DNA of 64,000 bases from Thalassovita sp. (GCA_017792425.1 CP051233.1:782582-846581); one strand, 5' to 3'; shown: positions 38,924-49,096, numbered from the stretch's first letter. A program made the numbers and translations. The notes: a model not told the origin generated them from the sequence alone.

Positions 38924-40456
38924 ATGAATGTACCTGCGCTGACCTTTTCCCATGATCAGGCCGAAGCCTTTGATCGCATCGCCGAAGCGTTGCGCGGGTT
39001 CGGCGTGGATATAGAAGAGGGCACGCTGTCCCCGGCGACCGAAGGCAAGACGCGGGTCATGGCCGTATTGGGCAAGGCCGGGTCAGGTAAGACGCTGCTG
39101 CTGTCGGAACTGACCAAGGCGCTGAAGGCTGCGGGGCTGGACCTTGTTTCCGGCGATTACGAGGGCAAGAAGCGCAAGGACCGCCGGACGCTGGCAATCC
39201 TGGCCCCGACCAACAAGGCCGCCAGCGTCCTGCGCAATCGTGGCGTTCCGGCAACCACGATCCACCGCATCCTGTACACTCCGGTCTATGACCCCGAGTA
39301 TGAAAAGATCGCGGAATGGCTGGCCGGGAATGGTGAACGCCCCGAAATCGAGGGGCTGACGGACGAGGCGCTGGACCGGGCGCAGGCGTTTTTTCAGGTG
39401 CACAAGTCCATCCCCGGCGCCCTGGCGGCCGCGGGTCTGCGGGGCAGCGACTTCATCACTGGATGGAAACGGCGGGACGATCCGCTGGACATCGGGTTTA
39501 TTGACGAAGCCTCGATGCTGGATGACAAGCAGTTCGAGGATCTGAAGGAAGTTTTTCCGGCGCTGGTGCTGTTCGGTGATCCAGCGCAGTTGGCGCCTGT
39601 GGGGCAATCCGGGCAGATGGTGTTTGACGCACTGCCGGAACAGGCCAAGATGGAATTGCACCGGGTCCACCGCCAGGAGGCGGATAATCCGATACTGGAC
39701 CTCGCCCACGCACTGGCAGATCCCGCGCTGGGGTTCGAGGATTTCGAGCGTATGATCGAGGACGCCGCCCGCCGTGATGATCGCGTGGTCTGGGCGCAGC
39801 GGGTCGAGGTAGACCTGATGGCGCGATCCCCGGTGCTGGTCTGGCGGAACGCGACGCGCATTCGGTTGATCAACGCTTTCCGCGCCGTTCATGGTGCGCC
39901 AGAGGATGCCTTGCTGGAAGGCGAACCGCTGATCTGCGACGGGATTGAACTGCCCCTAAAACACCGCATGAAACGGGTGGACCTGGAAGCACGCGGGCTG
40001 ATCAAGGGGGCGCAGGTGGTGTATCTGGGGCCGGGGCGCAAACCGGGGTTTTCTCGGATGCACGTTCTTGGGGCCGAAGATCCGCAGGTCAACGTCGCCT
40101 CTATCATCAAGATCGAAAAACCGGACGAGGAAGAACCGTTTATCCCGTACGCTGCGCGGATGGGGGCGGCGTTTCTGCACGGGGCAGCGGTGACGATCCA
40201 CAAGGCGCAGGGCAGCCAGTGGGAAAATGTGCAGGTGTTTGCGCCAGACCTGTATGCTGCGGCGCGGATGGGCCGGAACGAGGCGGGGCAGCCATTGTGG
40301 AAACGCCTGGCCTATGTGGCGATCACTCGGGCCGAGCAGCGTCTTTACTGGGTGGTGCGGAACCGGCTGTCGAAGCCATCCGGGCCGCTGCGAGTGGATG
40401 ATCTGAGGGCCGCGCCGGTGGCGCCGCTGGTCCTGCAACAGGAGGAAGAGTCATGA
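38924..40456 (+). CDS. RecD-like ATP-dependent DNA helicase
   Basis: 510 residues, superfamily 1. Walker A AVLGKAGSGKT (about residues 43-53), motif Ia LAPTNKAAS, Walker B IDEASMLDD, motif III LFGDPAQLAPVG, motif V TIHKAQGSQW and motif VI YVAITRAEQRLYW are all intact. It is a single protein without RecB/RecC partners, so a RecD2/Dda-like role in repair or fork processing is likely. It overlaps the SDR gene by four bases. Confidence 0.85.
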   Translation: MNVPALTFSHDQAEAFDRIAEALRGFGVDIEEGTLSPATEGKTRVMAVLGKAGSGKTLLLSELTKALKAAGLDLVSGDYEGKKRKDRRTLAILAPTNKAASVLRNRGVPATTIHRILYTPVYDPEYEKIAEWLAGNGERPEIEGLTDEALDRAQAFFQVHKSIPGALAAAGLRGSDFITGWKRRDDPLDIGFIDEASMLDDKQFEDLKEVFPALVLFGDPAQLAPVGQSGQMVFDALPEQAKMELHRVHRQEADNPILDLAHALADPALGFEDFERMIEDAARRDDRVVWAQRVEVDLMARSPVLVWRNATRIRLINAFRAVHGAPEDALLEGEPLICDGIELPLKHRMKRVDLEARGLIKGAQVVYLGPGRKPGFSRMHVLGAEDPQVNVASIIKIEKPDEEEPFIPYAARMGAAFLHGAAVTIHKAQGSQWENVQVFAPDLYAAARMGRNEAGQPLWKRLAYVAITRAEQRLYWVVRNRLSKPSGPLRVDDLRAAPVAPLVLQQEEES

Positions 40457-41172
40457 AAACCATTATCGTGACCGGTGCCAGCGCCGGGATTGGCGCGGCC
40501 TGTGCACGTATTTTCCTGGAAGAGGGATGGCGTGTTGGTCTGCTGGCCCGCCGTGCCGAGGCGCTGGCGGCCGTTGCCGATGGTCACGGGAACGCCGTTG
40601 TCCTCCCCTGCGACGTGACCAACCCGGCGCAGGTAGACGCGGCGTTTGACAGCTTCGTCGACCAGGTCGGGCGGCTGGATGTCTTGTTCAACAACGCAGG
40701 GATGTTCGGGCGGGCCGTGCCGATTGACGAGTTGAGCATCGAGGAATGGCGACAGGTGCGTGATGTGAACCTGGACGGGATGTTCTTGTGCGCCCGCGCG
40801 GCCTTTGGCCGGATGCGCCGGCAGGCCCCGCAGGGCGGACGGATCATCAATAACGGGTCCATCAGCGCGCATGCCCCGCGCGAAGGGTCGGTGAGCTATA
40901 CCACCACGAAACACGCCATCACCGGGCTGACCAAGACCCTGTCGCTGGATGGCCGCCCTTTTGACATTGCCTGCGGTCAGATCGACATCGGTAACGCCCG
41001 GACAGAGTTGCTGGAAGGGATCATCGCCCGGAACCCGGATACCCCCCCGCCCACGATGGATGTTGCGGACGTGGCGCGCGCGGTGCTGCAGATGGCGCAA
41101 CTGGGCCCCGAAGCGAACGTGCAGTTCATGACCATCATGGCAACGAAGATGCCCTATATCGGGCGCGGCTGA
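40453..41172 (+). CDS. Short-chain dehydrogenase/reductase
   Basis: 239 residues. Classical SDR: cofactor loop TGASAGIGAA, NNAG in the middle, Ser in NGSIS and catalytic YTTTK. NAD(P)-dependent oxidoreductase of unknown substrate. The ATGA overlap couples it to the helicase gene, though no functional link is evident. Confidence 0.88.
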   Translation: MKTIIVTGASAGIGAACARIFLEEGWRVGLLARRAEALAAVADGHGNAVVLPCDVTNPAQVDAAFDSFVDQVGRLDVLFNNAGMFGRAVPIDELSIEEWRQVRDVNLDGMFLCARAAFGRMRRQAPQGGRIINNGSISAHAPREGSVSYTTTKHAITGLTKTLSLDGRPFDIACGQIDIGNARTELLEGIIARNPDTPPPTMDVADVARAVLQMAQLGPEANVQFMTIMATKMPYIGRG

Positions 41173-41937
41173 TCAGCCCAGCCGGATCACCCGGAAGAAG
41201 GCCGATGCCCCCCAACCGGCGGCGATGGCGATGGCCAGCGACAGGATGCCGTAAACCAGGGGCTGCTGGTGCGCCAGATTGTAGATCCATCGTTCCAGCC
41301 CGACCTTGCTGACGGTGATGCTGGTGATATAGGTGTCGATCACCTCTCCGCCGCGGGTCAGGAAAATCCGGGTGAAATACGTGCCCTCGGTCAGGTTGGA
41401 CGGCAGCGCGACACTGGTCCTGAAAAGCGTATCTTCTGTCAGTTCGACAGAGTTTTCGCGGATCTGGTACAATCCGTTTTCGCTGCGGATGCGGACAATG
41501 GCATCGACGTATTCGTTGACCTTGTCCGCGGACAGGGTGCCCCGTTGGGCATGGATCGCGCGCCCGATAGAGATATAGTGCTTCTGATCCTGCGCATCGG
41601 TCAGCGCATCGGACAGGGGGGCGGTGGTCGCCACGGCGTAAAAGGCCGGGGCGGTATCCATTTCCAGCGATTCCGTGTTGACCCAGATCCCCAGTCGCCG
41701 GTCCTTCTTGCGGACGGTCACCGGGTGCGACGGGCCGGTGATGGTGATGATCACGTTCAGGGGCGGCTCTTCCGGGATCGGGGCGGTGCGTTTCACCGCG
41801 CCGAAAACCAGGATTTCCGACCCTGCAAAGTTGGCAGTGATGGACACCCAGGCCTGACTGAGACCGGCCACGACGGTTTCGTTGGCCCGGGCTGGCATCG
41901 CCGCCAGCAGGCAGATCAGCAGAAGGCGCCAGAACAT
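41173..41937 (-). CDS. TIGR02186 family membrane-anchored protein
   Basis: 254 residues. A signal peptide (LLLICLLAAMPARA), a beta-rich periplasmic region beginning VVAGLSQAWVSITANFAGSEI, and a C-terminal membrane helix (about 228-248) match the TIGR02186 family, found almost always next to TauE/SafE permeases. Its start shares a base with the permease stop (TGATG). Function unknown; probably a periplasmic partner of the permease. Confidence 0.78.
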   Translation of the reverse strand: MFWRLLLICLLAAMPARANETVVAGLSQAWVSITANFAGSEILVFGAVKRTAPIPEEPPLNVIITITGPSHPVTVRKKDRRLGIWVNTESLEMDTAPAFYAVATTAPLSDALTDAQDQKHYISIGRAIHAQRGTLSADKVNEYVDAIVRIRSENGLYQIRENSVELTEDTLFRTSVALPSNLTEGTYFTRIFLTRGGEVIDTYITSITVSKVGLERWIYNLAHQQPLVYGILSLAIAIAAGWGASAFFRVIRLG

Positions 41938-42854
41938 CAGTGGCCTCCTTTCGCGCCGATCGAGTAGAGCTCGGACGGTTCAATCAGAAGATCGAAGGCC
42001 AGTTTCAGGCAAACCGCCAGAACCATGATTGCCAGCAGGATGCGCAACTGTTCTGCCTTCAGCTTTACCCCAATCCGGGTGCCGATCTGTGCACCGACAA
42101 CGCCGCCGATCAGCAGCAGAACCGCCAGCGCCATGTCCACGGTATAGTTCGTGGTCGCGTGCAAAAGCGTCGTGAAACCGGTGACGAAAATGATCTGGAA
42201 CAGCGAAGTTCCAACCACCACCTTGGTTGGCATGCCCAGGATATAGATCATCGCAGGTACCATGATGAACCCGCCGCCGACACCCATGATCGCGGCCAGA
42301 ACGCCCACGGCCATACCAACCAGTACCGGTGGAATGACGGAAATATACAGGCCGGAGGTGCGGAACTTCATCTTCAGGGGCAGTGTGTGTACCCAGTTGC
42401 GCTGACGGCGTTTGGGTGGGGCGCTCTTGTTTCTGGAGCGTCGGATCGCGGCCAGGCTTTCGATGAACATCAGCCCGCCGATCACGCCCAGGAACAAGAC
42501 ATAGCAAAGCTTCACCAACAGATCGACCTGGCCCATGCTTTTCAAGAAGTTGAACAGCATGACCCCAAGGCCCGCGCCGGCAAGCCCGCCCACCAGCAGA
42601 ACTGTTCCCATTCGCAAATCAACGGTCTTGCGTTTCAGGTGCGCCAGGACGCCCGAGAACGAAGAGGCGACGATCTGGTTCGCCTCTGTCGCGACGGCCA
42701 CTGCCGGGGGGATGCCGATAAAGAACAGCAACGGGGTCATCAGGAATCCGCCGCCAACCCCGAACATTCCAGACAAAACCCCCACGATCCCGCCAAGCCC
42801 CAGCAGCAGGAAGGCGTTCACAGAGACTTCGGCAATAGGTAGGTAAATTTGCAT
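41937..42854 (-). CDS. Sulfite exporter TauE/SafE family permease
   Basis: 305 residues with about eight to nine membrane segments. It has the two repeated motifs of the family, GMFGVGGGFLMTPLL near the N-terminus and AIMGVGGGFIMVPAM in the second half. The start is uncertain: 42854 gives the family-like N-terminus, 42911 adds 19 basic residues; neither has a strong ribosome-binding site. Coupled to the TIGR02186 gene. The exported anion is unknown. Confidence 0.83.
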   Translation of the reverse strand: MQIYLPIAEVSVNAFLLLGLGGIVGVLSGMFGVGGGFLMTPLLFFIGIPPAVAVATEANQIVASSFSGVLAHLKRKTVDLRMGTVLLVGGLAGAGLGVMLFNFLKSMGQVDLLVKLCYVLFLGVIGGLMFIESLAAIRRSRNKSAPPKRRQRNWVHTLPLKMKFRTSGLYISVIPPVLVGMAVGVLAAIMGVGGGFIMVPAMIYILGMPTKVVVGTSLFQIIFVTGFTTLLHATTNYTVDMALAVLLLIGGVVGAQIGTRIGVKLKAEQLRILLAIMVLAVCLKLAFDLLIEPSELYSIGAKGGH

Positions 42855-43232
42855 ATGTATCAGTAGGCGCAGTTTTCGGAAAAAAGCAAGAATACGATTG
42901 ATGGACTGCATTGAATAGAATTCCGGCAGTGAACTGATCGGGGCATGCTTTGTCCTTTTGTCTGTCTGTCGAAGCTGTCCGACAGCGGCTTTACGATTGG
43001 GCGGACCCGCGCGTCAATCCCGGGGCGGTAGTGATCCGTAGTCCGTGCGCGCAGGCCGCGGACGGTGACCAAGGGACTGGAACGGGCCAGATATCGTTCG
43101 TCCAAACTGAACACCAACTGGCTGCGGGATCAACCAGAATTAGTCGTCTGAACGCCGGGCGTCGCGCCATTCTCGGGTTTGCTACCGGGATTGGGGCGGG
43201 TTTTCCCACAGATGGCCGCCTCTGTCTTTGGA
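42855..43232. other. 378-base gap, possible short ORF
   Basis: Between the TauE start and the end of the nucleoside importer operon. It must hold the TauE promoter. A minus-strand frame from a GTG at 43117 to 42860 (85 codons) is open and has mixed composition, but there is no ribosome-binding site or recognisable domain. No clear terminator was found. Confidence 0.3.
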
Positions 43233-44198
43233 CTAACGCTCTTTGACATAGGGTTCGCCGCCCGCGCGTGGGGGGATAGCTTTGCCGACGAACCCGGCCA
43301 GAATAACAACGGTCAGGATATAGGGCAGGGCATCCATGACCTGAACCGGAATGGTGAAAGCGCCCAGGTCGATGTTCTGATACCGCAGCGCGACGGCCTG
43401 CAACAGCCCGAACAGCAGCGTCGCCCACAACGCGTGCCACGGCCGCCATTTGGCAAAGATCAACGCCGCCAGGGCGATGTAGCCGCGACCGGCTGTCATT
43501 TCCTTTACAAAGCCGGCCTGTAACGCGGTCGCCAGGTAGGCCCCGGCAATCCCGCACAGCACCCCGCAGATCGCCACCGCAGCATAGCGCATCCGCACCA
43601 CCGAAACCCCGGCTGTATCCACGGCGGCGGGGTTTTCACCGACCGCTCGCAGACGCAGGCCAAACCGGGTCCGGTACAGTATCCACCAGGTCGCGGGGAC
43701 GCTGGCCAGCGCGAGGTAGACAAGGAACGTGTGGCCTGAAATCAGTTCGGAATACAGCGGGCCCAGAACAGGGACGTCTTTCAGCGTGTTCGCAAAGGGC
43801 AGGGTGACCGGTTCAAACCGCCCGCCCCCCATAAGTGACGGAGTGCGCCCACCTTGCCGGAACCAGTCCTGCGCAACCACGACAGTCATGCCAGCCGCCA
43901 GAAAGTTGATAGCGACACCGGAAATCAGTTGGTTGCCCCGAAAGGTGATCGAGGCCAGCCCATGCAGCGCCGACAGCACCAGCGACGCGCCGATCCCCGC
44001 CACCAGCCCCAGCCAGACGGAACCGGAAACCGCCGCTACAGCCGCGGAAAAGAATGCGGCGGCCAGCATCTTACCCTCTAGTCCGATGTCGAAAATGCCT
44101 GCGCGCTCGGAAAACAAGCCGGCCAGGCAGGCCAGCAGCAGCGGCGTGGCCAAGCGGACGGTGGAATCCAGTACCTGCAGAAGGGTCAGGTAGTCCAT
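43233..44198 (-). CDS. Nucleoside ABC transporter permease (NupQ/YufQ-like)
   Basis: 321 residues, about eight membrane segments, BPD_transp_2 family. The segment RAGIFDIGLEGKMLAAAFFSAAV near residue 30 is typical of the second permease of BMP-type purine nucleoside importers. Last gene of the four-gene operon; 3 bases after the first permease. Confidence 0.9.
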   Translation of the reverse strand: MDYLTLLQVLDSTVRLATPLLLACLAGLFSERAGIFDIGLEGKMLAAAFFSAAVAAVSGSVWLGLVAGIGASLVLSALHGLASITFRGNQLISGVAINFLAAGMTVVVAQDWFRQGGRTPSLMGGGRFEPVTLPFANTLKDVPVLGPLYSELISGHTFLVYLALASVPATWWILYRTRFGLRLRAVGENPAAVDTAGVSVVRMRYAAVAICGVLCGIAGAYLATALQAGFVKEMTAGRGYIALAALIFAKWRPWHALWATLLFGLLQAVALRYQNIDLGAFTIPVQVMDALPYILTVVILAGFVGKAIPPRAGGEPYVKER

Positions 44199-44201
44199 CG
44201 C

Positions 44202-45296
44202 TCAGCCCTCCTTTCGGCGCAGGGACAGGAACAACCGTTCCAGCGGCATACGTACCATGTTGTCCAGCGCGCCGGTAAACAGGATGACCAGCGCCTGGAT
44301 GACCACGATCAATTCGCGGGGGATGGTTGTCCACAAAGCCAGTTCCGCCCCGCCCTGATACAGGAAGCCGAACAGGATCGCGGCCAGCAGCACGCCAAAC
44401 GGGTGGCTACGGCCCATCAGGGCGACCGCAATGCCAATGAAACCTGCGCCCTCGGTCGCGTTCAGGACCAGGCGTTCGGCCTCTCCCATCGTGGTGTTGA
44501 CGGACATCAACCCCGCCAGCGCGCCGGAAATCAACAAGGCCACCACGGTAATCTTGGTGGCGCTGATCCCGGCATAGCGGGCGGCGGATTCCGAATGGCC
44601 GAAGGCGCGGATTTCATACCCCAACCGGGTGCGCCAGATCAGCAACCACACCAGAACGCAGGCGAACAGGGCGATCAGCAGGCTGACATTGGCGGGGGCA
44701 GCCTTGGAAAACTTGATCCCCAGCGGCAACAGAAATTCGTGCAGGGTGGGCAGGTGCGTCGCCACCGGGAATTTCGCGGTTGCCGGGTCCATCGACCCGG
44801 CGGGGCGCATCACATTGACCAGCATATAGTTCAGCACAGCCGCCGCGATGAAGTTGAACATGATCGTGGTAATGACGATGTGACTGCCCCGTTTGGCCTG
44901 CAGGTAGGCCGGGATAGCGGCCCACGCCGCCCCGAACAGTGCGGCGCTGGCGGTGGCCCCGATAATGGCCAGCGTCCAGTGCGGCCACGGCAGGTAAAGG
45001 CAAACCATCGCCACGCCCAACCCACCCAACATGGCCTGCCCCTCGCCCCCGATGTTGAACATCCTTGCATGAAAGGCGACCGCGACGGCCAACCCGGTGA
45101 AGATGAAGTTGGTGGCGTAATACAGCGTATAACCCCAGCCGTAGGTGCTGCCCAAGGCGCCCTGCACCATCATCTTCAGCGCGGCCCAGGGGTCTTCGCC
45201 AATCGCCAGGATCACCAGTGCCGACAGGATCGCGGCCAGCGTCAGGGAAATCAGCGGGATCAGGATGACGTCAGCCCATTTCGGCATCTTTTCCAT
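44202..45296 (-). CDS. Nucleoside ABC transporter permease (NupP/YufP-like)
   Basis: 364 residues with many membrane segments. The block FHARMFNIGGEGQAMLGG and the later GEAERLVLNATEGAGFIGIAVALMGR match the first permease of BMP importers. The start at 45296 (MEKMPKW) lies 4 bases after the ATPase gene; an alternative upstream start would overlap the ATPase. Confidence 0.9.
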   Translation of the reverse strand: MEKMPKWADVILIPLISLTLAAILSALVILAIGEDPWAALKMMVQGALGSTYGWGYTLYYATNFIFTGLAVAVAFHARMFNIGGEGQAMLGGLGVAMVCLYLPWPHWTLAIIGATASAALFGAAWAAIPAYLQAKRGSHIVITTIMFNFIAAAVLNYMLVNVMRPAGSMDPATAKFPVATHLPTLHEFLLPLGIKFSKAAPANVSLLIALFACVLVWLLIWRTRLGYEIRAFGHSESAARYAGISATKITVVALLISGALAGLMSVNTTMGEAERLVLNATEGAGFIGIAVALMGRSHPFGVLLAAILFGFLYQGGAELALWTTIPRELIVVIQALVILFTGALDNMVRMPLERLFLSLRRKEG

Positions 45297-45300
45297 GTGC

Positions 45301-46890
45301 TTATGCCTCTTGCTCTGGTCTGGCTGCATCTGAGATGGCCCAGCCTGACATGGCCTGCGTGTCCAGTCCGCCCAGTCCCGCCATCAGGCAGCCCAACCCC
45401 ACTTGGGATGCCGTTGCGGCAGGGCCTTCGCCCATGATCTGGCCATCGAACATCACCACCACGCGGTCCGACAGGCTAAGGATTTCATCCAGTTCGACCG
45501 ACACCAGCAGAATAGCCGCGCCCTGATCGCGCAGTGCGACAATCTGGTTGTGAATGAACTCGATCGCACCGATATCCACGCCTCGGGTCGGCTGGCCAAC
45601 CAGCAACAGCGTCGGATTCCGTTCGATTTCGCGGGCCACCACGATCTTTTGCTGGTTGCCGCCACTGAAATTCTTGGCGGTCAGCCAAGGGTCCGGTGGG
45701 CGGACGTCGAATTTTTCCATCTTGCGCCCCGTGTCGTCGCGCAGGGCGGCGTTGTTCATCAGCATCCCCCGCTGATAGACCGGATCTCGGTGATAACCGA
45801 ACGCCACGTTTTCCCAAGCGTAGAAGTCCATGACCAGGCCTTCGCGCTGGCGGTCTTCGGGAACGTGGGCGATGCCACGTGCCCGCCGGGACTGCCCGTC
45901 AGAGTACCGACCGCCCAGGTCTATCGCCTGTCCATTCAGGGTGATCTGTCCGGTGGCGGGCCGCATGCCGCCCAGCACCTCCAGCAGTTCCGACTGGCCG
46001 TTCCCCGCAACCCCCGCGATGCCCAGGATTTCACCTGCGCGGATCGAAAGCGATACATCCCGTACCCGGTGCACGCCTTTCTCGTCTGTCACGTTCAGCC
46101 GCCGCACGTCCAACACCGTATCGCCGGGGGTGGCGGGGGCCTTGTCCACCCGAAGCAGCACCTTGCGCCCGACCATCAGTTCGGCCAGTTGTTCCGGGTT
46201 GGTGTCCGAGGTCTGCACCGTCGCCGTCATCTGTCCGCGCCGCATTACGCTGACCGTATCGGTAATGTCCATGATTTCGCGCAGCTTGTGGGTGATCAGG
46301 ATGATCGTCTTGCCCTCTGCCCGCAGTCGGTCGAGGATGCGGAACAACTGGTCGGCCTCGGCCGGGGTCAGTACGCCTGTCGGTTCGTCCAGGATCAGGA
46401 TGTCGGCCTGCCGGTAAAGCGCCTTGAGAATCTCGACCCGCTGTTGCATGCCGACGCCGATATCCTGGATCACGGCATCCGGGTTCACGTTCAGCCCATA
46501 ATCCGCTGCCAGTTGTTTCAGTTCCCTGCGCGCCTTGGCCAGAGAAGGTTTGAGTAGTCGCCCGTCCTCTGCCCCCAGAACGATGTTTTCCAGCACGGTA
46601 AAGTTCTCGACCAGTTTGAAATGCTGGAACACCATGCCGATACCGGCTGCAATGGCGGCCTGGCTGTCGGGGATGGCCACCCTGTGCCCGTGGATGAAAA
46701 TCTCGCCCTGATCCGCCTTGTAGAAGCCGTACAGGATGGACATCAGCGTGGATTTGCCCGCGCCGTTTTCGCCAATGATGCCGTGGATGGTGCCCGGCAT
46801 CACCCGGATCGAAATGTCCTTGTTGGCCTGAACCTGTCCGAAAGCCTTGGAAATGCCCCTGAGTTCAATGGCCGGCGTCGCGTTCGTCAT
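45301..46890 (-). CDS. Nucleoside ABC transporter ATPase (NupO/YufO-like)
   Basis: 529 residues with two ATP-binding domains. The first has Walker A GENGAGKST and Walker B ILILDEPTGVLTP; the second keeps FSGGNQQKIVVAREIERNP but has a degenerate Walker A (GVAGNGQSE), as is usual for RbsA/YufO-type proteins. It powers purine-type nucleoside uptake. Confidence 0.92.
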   Translation of the reverse strand: MTNATPAIELRGISKAFGQVQANKDISIRVMPGTIHGIIGENGAGKSTLMSILYGFYKADQGEIFIHGHRVAIPDSQAAIAAGIGMVFQHFKLVENFTVLENIVLGAEDGRLLKPSLAKARRELKQLAADYGLNVNPDAVIQDIGVGMQQRVEILKALYRQADILILDEPTGVLTPAEADQLFRILDRLRAEGKTIILITHKLREIMDITDTVSVMRRGQMTATVQTSDTNPEQLAELMVGRKVLLRVDKAPATPGDTVLDVRRLNVTDEKGVHRVRDVSLSIRAGEILGIAGVAGNGQSELLEVLGGMRPATGQITLNGQAIDLGGRYSDGQSRRARGIAHVPEDRQREGLVMDFYAWENVAFGYHRDPVYQRGMLMNNAALRDDTGRKMEKFDVRPPDPWLTAKNFSGGNQQKIVVAREIERNPTLLLVGQPTRGVDIGAIEFIHNQIVALRDQGAAILLVSVELDEILSLSDRVVVMFDGQIMGEGPAATASQVGLGCLMAGLGGLDTQAMSGWAISDAARPEQEA

Positions 46891-46904
46891 GCTCGCCCCG
46901 CTGA

Positions 46905-46942
46905 AAGGCCGGGCCGCGCCAAGGGTCAGGCACGGCCCGGTG
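46905..46942 (-). terminator. Hairpin between substrate-binding protein and ATPase genes
   Basis: CCGGGCCG / CGGCCCGG stem with a 16-nt loop, in the 72-base gap. Such hairpins after binding-protein genes usually lower downstream expression by attenuation and 3'-end protection. Confidence 0.5.
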
Positions 46943-46962
46943 TTGACTGTGGTCCGGTCAGA

Positions 46963-47961
46963 TCAGAACTCGATCGCCGGGCAGCTGTCGTTGTCATAGT
47001 AGCTGACGACCTTCAGGTTGCCGTCGATGATCTGCTGGCGCGCGGCGTCCACCTTGGATTTCATCTCTTCGGTGATCAGCGCGGCGTTGTTGTCGTCCAG
47101 CGCATAGCCGACGCCGTCCTCTGCCAAGCCCATAGTGAAAACGCCGGTTTCGACAGCTTCGCCTGCTTTCATGGCTTCGTACACGGCCACGTCCACGCGT
47201 TTCAGCATCGAAGTCAGTACCTTGCCCGGGTGCAGGTGGTTCTGGTTGCTGTCGACACCGATGGACAGGATGCCCTCGTCCGCGGCGGTTTGCAGCACGC
47301 CCACACCGGTACCGCCTGCCGCAGCATAGACCACGTCAGCACCTTGACTGATCTGGGCACGGGTCAACTCGCTACCTTTCACCGGATCGTTCCACGCGGA
47401 CGGCGTGGTGCCGGTCATGTTGGCGACAATCTTGACGTCAGGGTTGACCGCTTTGGCCCCTTGCGCATAGCCGCATCCGAAATGACGGATCAGCGGCACA
47501 TCCATCCCGCCGATGAACCCGACGGTGCCGGATTTGGACGCCATCGCCGCCATCATGCCGACAAGGTAAGAACCTTCGTGTTCAGAGAACCCGATCTGCC
47601 GGATATTGTCGCCGGTAATCCATGTGACGTCCACGACGACGAACTTGGTATCGGGATAGTCAGGCGCGACGCTGCTGAGCGGATCGGCCATGGCAAAGCC
47701 CATCGTGATGATCGGGTTCGCGCCGGCCTCGGCAAAACGGCGCAAGGCCTGTTCGCGCTGCGCTTCGGATTGCAGTTCGATTTCGCGGAAGGTGCCGCCG
47801 GTTTCGTTCGCCCAGCGGGAGGCGCCATTGAACGCGGCCTCATTGAACGATTTATCGAACTTGCCGCCCAGATCGAAGATCAGGGCCGGTTCGGCCAGCG
47901 CGGCGCCGGCGGTCAGGGCCACGGCAGCAGCGGCCCCCAGGAATTTGGTCATCAGGGTCAT
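46963..47961 (-). CDS. BMP family nucleoside-binding lipoprotein/periplasmic protein
   Basis: 332 residues. A Sec signal peptide (AAAAVALTAGAALA) without a lipobox Cys is followed by the BMP/PnrA-like fold: FDLGGKFDKSFNEAAFNGA, ITMGFAMADPL, GGMDVPLIRHFGCGYAQG. It captures nucleosides for the downstream permeases. The start at 47961 follows GGGAG; the longer open frame is upstream non-coding. Confidence 0.9.
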   Translation of the reverse strand: MTLMTKFLGAAAAVALTAGAALAEPALIFDLGGKFDKSFNEAAFNGASRWANETGGTFREIELQSEAQREQALRRFAEAGANPIITMGFAMADPLSSVAPDYPDTKFVVVDVTWITGDNIRQIGFSEHEGSYLVGMMAAMASKSGTVGFIGGMDVPLIRHFGCGYAQGAKAVNPDVKIVANMTGTTPSAWNDPVKGSELTRAQISQGADVVYAAAGGTGVGVLQTAADEGILSIGVDSNQNHLHPGKVLTSMLKRVDVAVYEAMKAGEAVETGVFTMGLAEDGVGYALDDNNAALITEEMKSKVDAARQQIIDGNLKVVSYYDNDSCPAIEF

Positions 47962-48108
47962 TGGTACACTCCCACAGGTTTGGCTGGGCGCCTCATTCAC
48001 GCGGGCGCCCGGATCCGAGCAGAACTTGTCTGTTCCTGACACCGATTTAGGCCGCAGCCCGCCAATGGGGTCAACTGGATTCTGGGGCTGAGGGTGTGAA
48101 GCGCGGGC

Positions 48109-48531
48109 TTAACCTTGGGGCAGGTTGCGCGACATCAGCACCGCGTCCACCTTGGCCCCGCCGGGCGTGAGGTAGTAGTCGGGCCGCCGCCCGTCCACGG
48201 TGTAACCTGCGGATTGATACAAAGAAATGGCTGCGGCATTGTCAGCGGCCACTTCCAGGAATGACCGGTGCGCGCCGCGTTTCTCTGCCGCCAATTCGTA
48301 AGACTGCAGTGCCTGCCGGCCCAGTCCGTGCCGCCGGTGGTCCGGGTCAGTGGCCAGGGTCAGCAACTCGGCCTCTCCGGCGATGGCGCGACCAAGGGCA
48401 AACGCGTGTGGCTGAGAAACCAGGAAAACCAGCGGGCTTCCCAGCAAATCCGAGAATTCCTGTGCGGACCACGGGCGTTGTGCTGAAAAGGCGCGTGCGT
48501 GAAGGGTGGCCAGCGATTCAGGCGTCATCAA
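48109..48531 (-). CDS. rimI: GNAT acetyltransferase, RimI-like
   Basis: 140 residues. Acetyl-CoA loop DHRRHGLGRQALQSY and SFLEVAADNAAAISLYQSAGY match RimI, which acetylates the N-terminal Ala of ribosomal protein S18. Position directly after tsaB (14-base overlap) supports RimI; specificity is not provable from sequence. Confidence 0.82.
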   Translation of the reverse strand: MMTPESLATLHARAFSAQRPWSAQEFSDLLGSPLVFLVSQPHAFALGRAIAGEAELLTLATDPDHRRHGLGRQALQSYELAAEKRGAHRSFLEVAADNAAAISLYQSAGYTVDGRRPDYYLTPGGAKVDAVLMSRNLPQG

Positions 48532-49096
48532 GGATCACCGGTGGCGCATCACGCGACGGGGCGGCGTCTGCGGGTTTGACATACAGCGGTGCAGGGGCGG
48601 CAACCGTTTTTCCATCGGTCAGGATGCCGTGGGCGCAGCGGGCAATCGCGACTGCCAGCTCAGACGGTGCGGGGGGATAGGCGAGGGGGGCAAGGATTTC
48701 CGAGGCGTCAACCAGTTCCGGTTCCACCCGACGAATATACACCTGACCGCGAGGCCCTGGAACTGCGGGCAAGTCCGCCGAGTCCAAAGCGATGACGTCG
48801 AAAGTTGATACACCGATGGCCGGAATTTTCAACGCCAATGAAAGACCGCGCGCCGAAGCGACGCTGATGCGGATGCCGGTAAAATTTCCGGGGCCGACAC
48901 CGACGCCGATTGCGTTCAGGTCTGCCCAGGTAGTTCCGGCTTCGGCAAGGACTTCTTCCAGCAATGGAAACAGCCGTTCTGCCTGACCCCGGCCCATCTC
49001 CTCGGTCCGGGTGGCCAGAATCTTTTCCCCGCATAGCAAAGCGGCCGCGCAATGCGCGGCCGATGTGTCGAATGCCAGGATCACCGGATCAGACAT
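48518..49096 (-). CDS. tsaB: tRNA threonylcarbamoyladenosine biosynthesis protein TsaB
   Basis: 192 residues. N-terminal ILAFDTSAAHCAAAL and the VGVGPGNFTGIRI signature identify TsaB, the inactive ASKHA partner of TsaD in t6A37 formation on ANN-decoding tRNAs. Coupled to nfu (8-base overlap) and rimI. Confidence 0.93.
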   Translation of the reverse strand: MSDPVILAFDTSAAHCAAALLCGEKILATRTEEMGRGQAERLFPLLEEVLAEAGTTWADLNAIGVGVGPGNFTGIRISVASARGLSLALKIPAIGVSTFDVIALDSADLPAVPGPRGQVYIRRVEPELVDASEILAPLAYPPAPSELAVAIARCAHGILTDGKTVAAPAPLYVKPADAAPSRDAPPVILDDA